Under the pieces are notes generated by a model. The model did not search any database. It was given only the letters and a program-made list of their open reading frames with translations, and was not told the DNA's origin. Position numbers and translations under genes: made by a program. From Haemophilus parainfluenzae (GTDB lineage: Bacteria > Pseudomonadota > Gammaproteobacteria > Enterobacterales > Pasteurellaceae), in the NCBI GenBank assembly GCA_018381425.1, contig JAGZRY010000001.1:1-52899 (forward strand): a DNA stretch of 52,899 nt. Reading direction: 5' to 3'. Positions 40,986 through 48,552 of the stretch are shown here, piece by piece (the first letter of the stretch is position 1; every line of letters starts with the position of its first letter).

Positions 40986-41177
40986 TTATTTAAAAATGTT
41001 ATTAAATGACTGTTGGTTATTTCTTTTAGCTAAATTTATACCGGCTTTTAATCCCTCTCTAAATGGAGTACTTCCAAGCGGTGTCAATGGTTGAATAGGT
41101 GCTAAAGGTAGCAATGCGGATGCCCCCATAATCATTCTATAACCTTCTTCAAAGCCTTTTTGATAATCATAGTCCAT
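40986..41177 (-). CDS. Small cargo protein (63 residues)
   Basis: 63 residues (MDYDYQKGFEEGYRMIMGA then a proline-rich LLPLAPIQPLTPLGSTPF), not recognised. AAAGGAG precedes the ATG with good spacing. It lies 14 bases from the recombinase gene in one transcription direction. The Gly/Ala/Pro-rich middle could insert in a membrane but is short. Confidence 0.55.
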   Translation of the reverse strand: MDYDYQKGFEEGYRMIMGASALLPLAPIQPLTPLGSTPFREGLKAGINLAKRNNQQSFNNIFK

Positions 41178-41191
41178 AATTAACTCCTTTA

Positions 41192-41479
41192 TTAAAAATT
41201 CAAAACATTAAATTTATATCCTAAATATGCAAAAATTATCGCTAGCAATATAAATTCCACTAAAAAATACTTTGCGATACCGATCTTCTTTGTAAGAAAA
41301 CAAACAGCAGAGATAACAGCAGTCATTCCCATATAAATACTTAAAAGTTCAACTATTTCAGCTCCATTAAATTCAAGCTGTTTAAGTAAAATTGCAGGAG
41401 CAAGAAAAAAAGCAAATAACCCCAGCATAAGCATGTTGGCAGACACAAAAACCTTGAAAGAAACACTTTTAAACTGCAT
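41192..41479 (-). CDS. Small cargo membrane protein (95 residues)
   Basis: 95 residues with three hydrophobic segments (about 8-28, 40-58, 68-88: KYFLVEFILLAIIFAYLGYKF). Not recognised. The ATG at 41479 follows AAAGGAG, which is part of a 20-base sequence repeated before another gene of this group (41485-41504 and 42489-42508). A six-residue longer start lacks a site. Confidence 0.62.
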   Translation of the reverse strand: MQFKSVSFKVFVSANMLMLGLFAFFLAPAILLKQLEFNGAEIVELLSIYMGMTAVISAVCFLTKKIGIAKYFLVEFILLAIIFAYLGYKFNVLNF

Positions 41480-41500
41480 TTTTACTCCTTTGTTCAAAAT

Positions 41501-41734
41501 TCAAGAATTAGTCTTATCTACCACTTTAAAAAGCAAAGTGTTTAGTCTTGATAAAACGGAATAAACACCCGATACACAAATTATTAAAAATACAGCTTTA
41601 ACGATAACAATACCAATAACGTTATCTCCATTTAGGATTGGGCTTATCCATTTTACTATCTCAATAGCTAGTCCCACTGATACCAAAACAAACATTAACT
41701 CAGATGTAATGAAAGAGAATTTTTTGAATTTCAT
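41501..41734 (-). CDS. Small cargo membrane protein (77 residues)
   Basis: 77 residues with two hydrophobic segments (about 9-27 and 38-60). Same general size and layout as its neighbours, without clear sequence identity. Its stop codon lies within the 20-base repeat that carries the next gene's ribosome-binding site. AAGGA precedes its own ATG. Confidence 0.6.
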   Translation of the reverse strand: MKFKKFSFITSELMFVLVSVGLAIEIVKWISPILNGDNVIGIVIVKAVFLIICVSGVYSVLSRLNTLLFKVVDKTNS

Positions 41735-41756
41735 TTAATATCCTTGTGTGCAAAAC

Positions 41757-42215
41757 TTAACAATTATTGTTTTCTTGAGCCTTTCCATAAAGTTTCTTCA
41801 ATACCTCAATCATAAATATATTTTTAGGGTATCTTAAGCTAGGATTGGATAACAACAAGATAACGCAAGCGAATACAGATATTAAAGGAGTGAGGCTTCT
41901 AATTAGTAGTATTAGTTCATCTAAACTCATTGCTTTTACAGGATCGTTTGTTATAAAAGAAAAAAACAATATTACAAAAATAATACTTAGCGCAACACTC
42001 ACTGATTTATAGGCAAGTCTTGCAAAATACAAAATATAGTACCAAATCTGGTAAGCCCAATTACGCAAACTTTTCTTCTCATTTGCCAACATTTCCGCAT
42101 ATTCTTTTTCACTTATAAATACATCATAAGCATAGATTGGTTTAGCCTTAAACTCTCGTTCAGCTAAACTTATATTGATTTTTCTAATGCCTGTGATAGC
42201 TTCTTCTTGATCCAT
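41757..42215 (-). CDS. Cargo membrane protein (152 residues)
   Basis: 152 residues. A cytosolic-looking N-terminal part (1-60: INISLAEREFKAKPIYAYDVF) precedes two to three hydrophobic segments (about 68-90 and 105-125). Largest of the membrane proteins of this group. Not recognised. Both the sequence before it and the one before the next gene carry the 13-base motif TGTGCAAAACTTA. Confidence 0.62.
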   Translation of the reverse strand: MDQEEAITGIRKINISLAEREFKAKPIYAYDVFISEKEYAEMLANEKKSLRNWAYQIWYYILYFARLAYKSVSVALSIIFVILFFSFITNDPVKAMSLDELILLIRSLTPLISVFACVILLLSNPSLRYPKNIFMIEVLKKLYGKAQENNNC

Positions 42216-42257
42216 AAATCTTCTCCTGTATGTGCAAAACTTAGATTTGCTATTTTT

Positions 42258-42482
42258 TTATCTAATAAAAGTGGCTCTCATTTCAATTTCTGAAATTAAC
42301 CCTAAACAAATTTCAGCAATATCATTATCTCTACAAGAAACATAAAGCAAACCAGTTTTCTTTATTAACTCATCAGGGTTAAAAGTATCTATACTCCCCA
42401 TTAACTCTCTAATTGCTCTTATCTCACTATAAAAATCTTCTTTGGAATAATTTTCTAGTGAACCAAATCCTACTGTTTCCAT
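42258..42482 (-). CDS. Small cargo protein, first gene of the reverse group
   Basis: 74 residues, soluble, acidic, with FNPDELIKKTGLLYVSCRDND. Not recognised. It has AAAGGAG in the 20-base repeat 42489-42508 and begins the reverse-strand run just downstream of the palindromic operators at 42513-42599, so it and the following genes are probably repressed together. Confidence 0.58.
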   Translation of the reverse strand: METVGFGSLENYSKEDFYSEIRAIRELMGSIDTFNPDELIKKTGLLYVSCRDNDIAEICLGLISEIEMRATFIR

Positions 42483-42512
42483 TTTTTGCTCCTTTGTTCA
42501 AAATTCAATACT

Positions 42513-42599
42513 TTTTAGACTACCTAATATTGCCAGTCTAAAATCTTACCCTTCTCTAGTTTTTAGACCGTCTAAAAACCAAAATCAAAGTTTCTAGAC
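42513..42599. promoter_or_regulatory. Operator cluster with TTTAGAC palindromes between divergent cargo genes
   Basis: TTTTAGAC (42513-42520) and GTCTAAAA (42536-42543) form one inverted pair. At 42559-42579 arms GTTTTTAGAC and GTCTAAAAAC form a perfect dyad around a single C. A third half-site TTCTAGACAA lies near 42591. They sit between genes going left (42482) and right (42730), as expected for a shared repressor. Confidence 0.65.
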
Positions 42600-42729
42600 A
42601 AATAATATAGATTTAGCTCTGTATCATCATTGATAATTTATTTTTATCTTCAGGAGAGTTTCTAAATAAAGCTACTTAGTATTGGATAGGATGTTTAGAA
42701 TTAGTCATTTTTAAAATACTGACCCAACT

Positions 42730-43017
42730 ATGAAACGCCATCTACTCTATATCACGTGTATTATTGCAACTCAAAGCCTTGAATCTATAGCTAATATAAG
42801 AGACCCTCACGAAGGAGGGATTTGTCACGTTGAAGCAGAATACTTTTATCCAGGAGTATGGGAAAAATATGGCGAAAAGGAGTTGATTTGTAACTACTGG
42901 AAATTTTTAGGTGATGAAGACCGAAGAACATTAGAATCAGAATTAAACGAAGATACAACAGAATCAGAGAATGAATATAGCGATTATGATAGCCTGGATG
43001 AAATGTACAGTGAATAA
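42730..43017 (+). CDS. Possible secreted acidic protein
   Basis: 95 residues. A weak signal-like N terminus (KRHLLYITCIIATQSLESIA) is followed by a small domain with two cysteines (GGICHVEAEYF, LICNYW) and a very acidic C-terminal tail (ESENEYSDYDSLDEMYSE). Not recognised. There is no good ribosome-binding site in front of the ATG, so translation or the chosen start is doubtful. First gene to the right of the operators. Confidence 0.45.
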   Translation: MKRHLLYITCIIATQSLESIANIRDPHEGGICHVEAEYFYPGVWEKYGEKELICNYWKFLGDEDRRTLESELNEDTTESENEYSDYDSLDEMYSE

Positions 43018-43183
43018 ATCTATCCATTATGAACTAATTAGTTTAAAATAAAGACTAATTTTTAATAAGCAACAATTTGATTTTATTACATTTTTATGTA
43101 AATTTTATAAAAACTATATCTAGATATTGGGGTCATTTAAAGATAAATATACCGTATGAAAATTTATATGGGAATTTATCAAT

Positions 43184-43345
43184 ATGCAAATACAGAGATT
43201 TTTATCATTAATCATGACCGTTTTATCAAACTTCAATTTAGATCATTTATCTACCTTTGTAACTGAATTAACCGATCTTTCAATTGGTATTGGATTTATG
43301 TTCTTATGTATGAGTCTATTTTTATGGGTGTACAAAAAAAAATGA
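43184..43345 (+). CDS. Very small membrane protein coupled to the winged-helix gene (53 residues)
   Basis: 53 residues with one hydrophobic C-terminal helix (about 32-50: LSIGIGFMFLCMSLFLWVY) and a KKK end. Its stop overlaps the next gene's start in the sequence ATGA (43342-43345), a translational coupling sign that supports both. The ribosome-binding site is weak (GGGA). Confidence 0.55.
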   Translation: MQIQRFLSLIMTVLSNFNLDHLSTFVTELTDLSIGIGFMFLCMSLFLWVYKKK

Positions 43346-44004
43346 AATATTGGTCCAAAATGCCGAGTAGATGGGTTATTGACGGTGGTCTAAAAAAATT
43401 TAGATACTCATCTAATAACCAAAATCAAATGAATGCAGCAAATATTGCTGCATTAATGATATTTTTAATTATCGTAAGTAAGGCACAAAAAGATGAATTT
43501 AATGATGAGTTGATAACAAATTTTACTTATAAAGAATTTTCAGAGAGTCTAGGTATTAGTAGGCAATCTATAAGCATGGGATTAAAAGTATTGGAATCCA
43601 ATAATATTATTTCAATTAAGAGAATTGGAAGAACAAACCAATATATAGTAAATCAAAATGAAGATAAAACGTGGTGTAAAGTCCCAATTCATGAGCTAGA
43701 AGGCATATTTTGTAGAAGCTTCTCGTTGCGTTCACAAATTGAATTGTATGCACTAAAATTATTCATTTATTTTTCTGCAATAAGAGATAAAAAGTTTAAG
43801 TATTCAATGGCATCTTATCTCAAGATAACTGAAAAAACAGGAATTCCAAAAGGGTTTATAAAAAAGACATTATCATTCATGCTGGTAAATGAACTACTCA
43901 GCAGAGTTGATAGAGGATACGATAAGGTTAATGGAGAGAAGGTTAATTTACCTAACCAATATTACCTAAAAAATTATAATGAACTGATATATCCTAATAG
44001 ATAA
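43342..44004 (+). CDS. Winged-helix DNA-binding protein (replication or repressor type)
   Basis: 220 residues. Residues about 50-105 form a winged helix (TYKEFSESLGISRQSISMGLKVLESNNIISIKRIGR), close to initiator or MarR/GntR-like types; the C-terminal half has a second helical unit (YLKITEKTGIPKGFIKKTLSFMLVNELLSRVDRG) that may be a second winged helix. Candidate binder of the TTTAGAC operators upstream. I start it at 43342 by the ATGA overlap; an in-frame ATG at 43306 would fully overlap the small gene. Confidence 0.65.
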   Translation: MKYWSKMPSRWVIDGGLKKFRYSSNNQNQMNAANIAALMIFLIIVSKAQKDEFNDELITNFTYKEFSESLGISRQSISMGLKVLESNNIISIKRIGRTNQYIVNQNEDKTWCKVPIHELEGIFCRSFSLRSQIELYALKLFIYFSAIRDKKFKYSMASYLKITEKTGIPKGFIKKTLSFMLVNELLSRVDRGYDKVNGEKVNLPNQYYLKNYNELIYPNR

Positions 44005-44008
44005 AATG

Positions 44009-44034
44009 ATGGGGAGCCAAGCTCCCCATTGTTT
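44009..44034 (+). terminator. Terminator after the winged-helix gene
   Basis: A 9-bp stem ATGGGGAGC/GCTCCCCAT with a 3-base loop and TGTTT after it. Confidence 0.75.
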
Positions 44035-44044
44035 CATTATTTTT

Positions 44045-44155
44045 CTAGCCGCTGCCTAGAACTCCTTCTACTTGCTCATTATAAGCTGGCCGAAGTTGCA
44101 CTCTGCGGGTCCCTGCTATGTTTTATGACCGAGGGGACATTTACCCTGTCAATCT
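44045..44155 (-). pseudogene. GC-richer fragment, possible remnant of a gene end
   Basis: This stretch is visibly richer in G+C than its surroundings. On the - strand it gives a 25-codon stop-to-stop reading, NIAGTRRVQLRPAYNEQVEG then VLGSG and stop (44045-44122), which looks like a real protein C terminus cut by an in-frame TAA from MSPRS. No start or ribosome-binding site exists. It may be left from a lost gene. Low confidence. Confidence 0.3.
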
Positions 44156-44217
44156 AATCTCTTAGATGTGCTTAATGTTAAGTATTTACTAATTAAATGT
44201 CAATCTAATTTTAACTC

Positions 44218-44321
44218 TTATGATTAATTCTTATGATTAATTCTTATGATTAATTCTTATGATTAATTCTTATGATTAATTCTTATGATTAATTCTTATG
44301 ATTAATTCTTATGATTAATGA
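44218..44321 (+). repeat. 13-bp tandem repeat, seven full copies and one partial
   Basis: TTATGATTAATTC is repeated head to tail from 44218 to 44308 without change, then a partial copy to 44321. It lies 25 bases beyond the 3' end of the reverse-strand phosphoribosyltransferase gene. Perfect identity means recent expansion; the copy number is likely to vary. It could be an iteron array or a plain slippage repeat. Confidence 0.9.
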
Positions 44322-44345
44322 CAATAGCTAATCGTTACTTAAAAC

Positions 44346-45050
44346 TCATTTAATCGGTGCAAATAATGTAACTGCTGAGATCATTTCAACTTGTTTGCAA
44401 TATTGTCTAATCACTGCTGCCGCGCTTTCAAATGTTGTTCCTGAAGAAGATATATCGTCAACGAGTAATACATGTTTAGCATCAGCTGGTAATTTTACAT
44501 GATCACCACAAAAAATATGTAAGTAGCATCTATTCTTCGGAGCTATGTCTTTTATTGATAATCCCCCTTCGCTTCTCTTTAATGCAGTAATTAAGGACTG
44601 TTTTTTATCTGGGGGAATTGTGTTATCACTTATAACATCCTCAATCAATGTTTGAGGCGTTTTTTTTCTGAGAAAATTATCAATAATATTTATGTTAAAT
44701 TTTTGCTGCAATAAACAAGCTAAATTACGCCCAATACTATGTTTAGATGGCATTAGTATGATCACATCAAATGGTTGTTCGATATGTTCTTCAAATGGAT
44801 ATTCATCAATCAGTTTTTTAGCGTATTCATATACAGCATCGATAGTTTCAATATCTGTTGTTAACCCTTCAGCTCCTTTCATGGCATACAACATGGGGCA
44901 ATTATCACCGATAGGTCTGCATTTCCCTCTTCGTTCTTTATAACGCCTAATTATAGAGTATATAGTTATTTCTCCATTATGTTTTAATATGGTTTCTTTG
45001 CTAGGGTAAGAAGCTATAACAACCTGGTTATCTTTAATTTCAAACTTCAT
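44346..45050 (-). CDS. Phosphoribosyltransferase-family protein
   Basis: 234 residues. The C-terminal half is a type I PRTase with the PRPP-binding motif HVLLVDDISSSGTTFESAA near residue 190. The N-terminal part (about 1-60) has two cysteines (GKCRPIGDNCPML) recalling the zinc-finger part of ComF-like proteins, but it is not the classic four-cysteine ribbon. The substrate is unknown. It stands alone as reverse-strand cargo between the 13-bp repeats and the relaxase promoter region. Confidence 0.78.
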   Translation of the reverse strand: MKFEIKDNQVVIASYPSKETILKHNGEITIYSIIRRYKERRGKCRPIGDNCPMLYAMKGAEGLTTDIETIDAVYEYAKKLIDEYPFEEHIEQPFDVIILMPSKHSIGRNLACLLQQKFNINIIDNFLRKKTPQTLIEDVISDNTIPPDKKQSLITALKRSEGGLSIKDIAPKNRCYLHIFCGDHVKLPADAKHVLLVDDISSSGTTFESAAAVIRQYCKQVEMISAVTLFAPIK

Positions 45051-45109
45051 ATTTTTCTTCTTTTTTTGTAATTGTTATTATTGTAGCAAAAAAAACAAAA
45101 GGTTAAAGG

Positions 45110-45171
45110 AATCCCTAACGGGATTAAGGGTAATGTAATAAAGGTAACCTTTCCAAGGGAAAGGTCTTACC
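45110..45171 (+). other. Hairpins in the relaxase upstream region (possible transfer origin)
   Basis: The 236-base gap before the relaxase has AATCCC/GGGATT (45110-45125) and GGTA-ACCTTTCC/GGAAAGGT-TACC (45143-45171), an 8-bp stem extended by a 4-bp one. Origins of transfer often lie beside the relaxase gene and carry such inverted repeats; no nick consensus can be recognised. They could equally be leader structures. Confidence 0.35.
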
Positions 45172-45286
45172 TAAAAAGGCCAAAAGGCTTTCAAAATGGC
45201 TTTAATATTTATCTCCGATTTAGAATTATTTATTTATTGAGATCGATGCATAAATCAATATTCTTTTACAAAAAAGGTTCTGAGTT

Positions 45287-47191
45287 ATGCTTTCATCTAT
45301 TTTTCATAAAATCAGAGGGAAAAAACAAGATTCCCTTAATATCACATCCTCTCTAAAAAATCTTAATTTATCAACATTCAAAGTGGATGATGAGGGATGG
45401 ATAACCCCCTTTACTGCGTCAGAATTACTCAATTCTGAATTACGCCAAAAATACTTAAATTTACTTTGGCAACAAGTATCAATGACGCAAGATATGTTTA
45501 ATGAGCTCTATAAAAAACCTATCGAGCGCTACGCTGAAATGGTTCAACTATTACCTGCCTCAGAATCACATCATCACTCACATTTAGGTGGTATGCTTGA
45601 TCATGGCCTAGAAGTTCTTTCATTTTCAGCTAAATTACGACAAAGTTATGTATTGCCACAAAATGCTGCTCCGGAAGAACAATCTAAGCAACGTGATGCT
45701 TGGACTGCAGCTGTTATTTATGCTGCATTGGTTCATGACATTGGCAAAGTTATTGTTGATATAGATATACAATTAAAAGATGGTTCTCGTTGGTTTCCTT
45801 GGTTAGGAGTACCAACTCAACCTTATAAATTCAAATATATTAAAGGACGAGATTATGATCTTCACCCGGTTATGGGTAGTTTTCTTGCAAACTATTTAAT
45901 TCCTAAAGAAGCATTTGCATGGTTAGCAGAATACCCGGAAGCTTTTTCAGCTTTAATGTATGCCATGGCTGATCATAAAGATAAAGCTGATTTATTATCT
46001 GAAATAGTACAAAAAGCAGACCAAAATAGTGTAACTCTTGCACTAGGTGGAGACGTATCAAAACTGACTCAGAAACCTATAACGTCATTTGCAAAACAAC
46101 TACTCATGGCTTTACGTCATTTACTGCAACATAAATTTAAAATTAATACACCTAAAGGCCCATCTGATGGTTGGCTTACAGAGGATGCACTATGGTTAAT
46201 GAGCAAACCCACTGCAGACCAAATTCGAGCTTATTTATTGGAGCAAGGCATATCAGCTCCAGCTGACAATCCTAAATTATTTAGTGAAATGCAATCGCTG
46301 GGGATTATTGAAAGTACAAATGATGGTACAGCAATTTGGCATTGTCGAATTAAAGCTGATTCAGGCTGGTGCCCACCTAAAGCATTTTCTTTACTCAGAA
46401 TTAAACCGGAAGTAGCTTGGGAAAATCTTAATGACAGACCAGGTATATTTTTAGGTCGAGTCGATATTGAAAATGAAGAACAATTAAATTCAGCTGAAGA
46501 TACTAAAGAAGAAAATTCAGTGAATATGGAATCTGAAATGCAGCTTCCTACAATAACAGACGCACTGAATAAACCGGATTTGTCTGAAAATACATCCTCT
46601 CAAAACACTCAAATCAATACCCAAAACTCAGAAACCGAGACGGATATGACTGATTTGGTAATGAATTTATTTTCACCTGTAGAAGAATCTCAAGACTCTA
46701 CTGATAAAAAACCATCTCAAGAAAACGAAATAAATAAAATCGCCTCTACCCCATCTATAACAGTGGGTGATGATACAAAGGAAACTGAGGCTGTCTCAGG
46801 AGAGATTTTTGTTGAATGGCTAAAATCCGGAATTATCGGGAATACCCTAACTATTAATAATTCAAATGCTAAATTACATATAGTCAAAGGCAAACTTTTC
46901 CTTGTAACACCTGGAATCTTTCAGCTCTTTTTCAATAGTAAGGGCATTACCAACTTTACTAAAAAAGATATCGAAAATTTGCAATATAGTTTCCAAGACC
47001 TTAAATTACACAAGAAATACCGTCAATCAAACAATGATAGTATTAATTTTTGGCGCTGTAAGGTTATTGGCCCAAGAAGAACCTCTCAATTGATTGGGTA
47101 TTTGATTGATAAAACCGACTATTTTTTCGGTAATAGAATTCCAATTGATAATTTGCATTTATCACTTATTGAGGAAAATGAAAGTGAATAG
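45287..47191 (+). CDS. traI: MOBH relaxase, TraI-like with HD motif
   Basis: 634 residues. The N-terminal TraI_2 domain carries the metal-site residues of MOBH relaxases: SESHHHSHLGGMLDHGLEVL near residue 95 and LVHDIGKV near 150 (HD signature). A polar Asn/Gln/Thr-rich linker (about 395-500) leads to the C-terminal DUF1528-like domain (SGEIFVEWLKSGIIGNTLTINN then RTSQLIGYLIDKT). It nicks the DNA at the transfer origin and pilots it to TraD. The integrase start codon lies inside its 3' end. Confidence 0.9.
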   Translation: MLSSIFHKIRGKKQDSLNITSSLKNLNLSTFKVDDEGWITPFTASELLNSELRQKYLNLLWQQVSMTQDMFNELYKKPIERYAEMVQLLPASESHHHSHLGGMLDHGLEVLSFSAKLRQSYVLPQNAAPEEQSKQRDAWTAAVIYAALVHDIGKVIVDIDIQLKDGSRWFPWLGVPTQPYKFKYIKGRDYDLHPVMGSFLANYLIPKEAFAWLAEYPEAFSALMYAMADHKDKADLLSEIVQKADQNSVTLALGGDVSKLTQKPITSFAKQLLMALRHLLQHKFKINTPKGPSDGWLTEDALWLMSKPTADQIRAYLLEQGISAPADNPKLFSEMQSLGIIESTNDGTAIWHCRIKADSGWCPPKAFSLLRIKPEVAWENLNDRPGIFLGRVDIENEEQLNSAEDTKEENSVNMESEMQLPTITDALNKPDLSENTSSQNTQINTQNSETETDMTDLVMNLFSPVEESQDSTDKKPSQENEINKIASTPSITVGDDTKETEAVSGEIFVEWLKSGIIGNTLTINNSNAKLHIVKGKLFLVTPGIFQLFFNSKGITNFTKKDIENLQYSFQDLKLHKKYRQSNNDSINFWRCKVIGPRRTSQLIGYLIDKTDYFFGNRIPIDNLHLSLIEENESE

Positions 47192-48094
47192 AACCACATT
47201 TGATATGTTACTTAGTAATTTTTTTTATACCGTCATTTACGTATAGATACTATTAAAAGCTATGAAAAAGCAATTAGACAATTACAGAAAAATTGCAACC
47301 TTCAATATCCTGATGAAATATCAGAATCATTAATACTCCAATGGAGAAAGAGAGTTGTTGGACAATCTATCATTGAAGTGACTTGGAACAGCTATATTCG
47401 TCAGCTAAAGACTATTTTCAAATTTGGAATTGAAAAACAACTCCTCCCATTTACAAAGAACCCTTTCGATGGTTTGTTCATTAGAGAAGGAAAGAAGAAA
47501 AGGAAAGTATATACTTCTTCAGATTTAAAAAAACTTAGCTTTGGAATCACTGAATCAAAGCATCTTCCTCCTATTCTTCGCCCATTATGGTTTACTAAAA
47601 CCATAATTATGACTTTCCGCTATACGGCAATTCGACGCTCTCAGTTAAATAAATTAAGAATTAAAGATGTAGATTTGCTGAATCAAGTTATTCATATTCC
47701 ATCTGAGATAAATAAAAATCACGAGTATCATATACTTCCTATATCAACTACACTTTATCCTTATTTAAAGAAATTATTAACTGAACTAAGTAAACTGAAT
47801 CAGCCTGTAGAATCTCAACTATTTAACATTAATTTATTTTCAAATGCTGTTAAACGAAAGGGAGAGAAAATGACCAATGACCAGGTGAGCTATATCTTCA
47901 AAGTTATTTCAAAATATACGGGGATTATCAGCTCCCCTCACAGATTTAGGCATACAGCAGCAACAAATCTAATGAAAAAACCTGAAAACCTATATATAGC
48001 CAAACAATTACTAGGACATAAAGATGTCAAAGTTACATTGAGTTATATTGAAGATAATATTGATTCAATAAGAGAATATACAGAATTGCTTTAG
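47178..48094 (+). CDS. int: Tyrosine integrase, reading frame shifted at an 8-T run
   Basis: The intact C-terminal part carries the active site: Arg in YTAIRRSQLNKLRIKDVD, the lysine in INKNHEYHILPI, HRFRHTAA, LLGHKDVKVTLSYI with the tyrosine. The N terminus begins at 47178 (GAGGA at 47171-47175, 14-base overlap with the relaxase gene) and reads MKVNRTTFDMLLSNFF, then the frame is lost at the T run 47219-47226. The next frame continues as LYRHLRIDTIKSYEKAI, a normal SAM-like core-binding domain, up to the stop at 48094 (about 305 residues in all). Either one T is missing, or the sequence T-TTT-TTT gives -1 frameshifting. An internal GTG (47378) start would lack the core-binding domain. Confidence 0.82.
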
Positions 48095-48102
48095 ATAGGT
48101 AT

Positions 48103-48130
48103 GCAAGGGGCATCCAAGGGTGTTCCTTGC
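48103..48130 (+). terminator. Terminator-like hairpin after the integrase gene
   Basis: GCAAGGGGCA/TGTTCCTTGC pair with two G-T pairs, 8-base loop, followed by A-rich sequence. The rest of 48131-48328 is the right end of the element: AT-rich, with no gene and no clear repeat; integrase arm sites are expected here but I cannot point to them. Confidence 0.5.
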
Positions 48131-48328
48131 AAAAATAATTTAAACCGCTCGTTCTAAGCTTATTCATCCTTATAAAAATATTTTTAAAATTAGTACGTTC
48201 AGGCTTTACAAACTAGTATTTTTGTGTAAGATCTAACCTATCCACAGAGCGTTAGTGGGTAGATCATGGTGTATTGGCTAGGTACACGGAATTGGTCTAA
48301 ACAAATAGTTTTCAAACTTAAATGATGT

Positions 48329-48394
48329 ACACAAGGGATTTAAAATCCCTCGCCTTTCGAGGCGTGCCAGTTCAAGTCTGGCTTCGGGCACCAT
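48329..48394 (+). repeat. Right attachment repeat (partial tRNA-Leu copy)
   Basis: Exact 66-base copy of 34-99: anticodon arm to the 3' CCA plus one T. It lacks the 5' part of the tRNA, so it is not a functional gene. It marks the right end of the element. Confidence 0.95.
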
Positions 48395-48415
48395 TTTAAA
48401 TATAAAAAGAAGATT

Positions 48416-48437
48416 GTCGCGTAAGCGGCTTTTTTTA
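48416..48437 (+). terminator. Original terminator of the tRNA-Leu gene
   Basis: Stem GTCGC/GCGGC (one T-G pair) with loop GTAA, followed by seven T. In the uninterrupted chromosome it would follow the tRNA directly, from which the ICE has now separated it. Confidence 0.75.
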
Positions 48438-48509
48438 TACCTAAAATTTAGATTTTCTGTTTTTTGACTAAGTCATTTATGACTTGTCATCTCACTAAAA
48501 CTCACGAAA

Positions 48510-48533
48510 AAACGACCGCACTTGCGGTCGTTT
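48510..48533. terminator. Two-way terminator built from uptake signals
   Basis: An 11-bp arm pair AAACGACCGCA/TGCGGTCGTTT; the sequence includes ACCGCACTT (48515-48523), a reverse-strand uptake signal. Paired uptake signals used as terminators are typical of Haemophilus. It ends the peroxidase gene on the - strand. Confidence 0.88.
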
Positions 48534-48552
48534 CCATTTATAGTTCAAAGGA

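Noticed and set aside
44218..44321. CRISPR or attachment-site array
   Set aside because: Units are 13 bases, head to tail, without spacers.
174..48094. Antibiotic-resistance genes or insertion sequences
   Set aside because: No beta-lactamase, Tet, Cat or transposase-like protein was seen in any frame of the element.
48329..48394. Second tRNA-Leu gene
   Set aside because: Only the 3' 65 bases of the tRNA are present; the acceptor 5' strand and D arm are missing.
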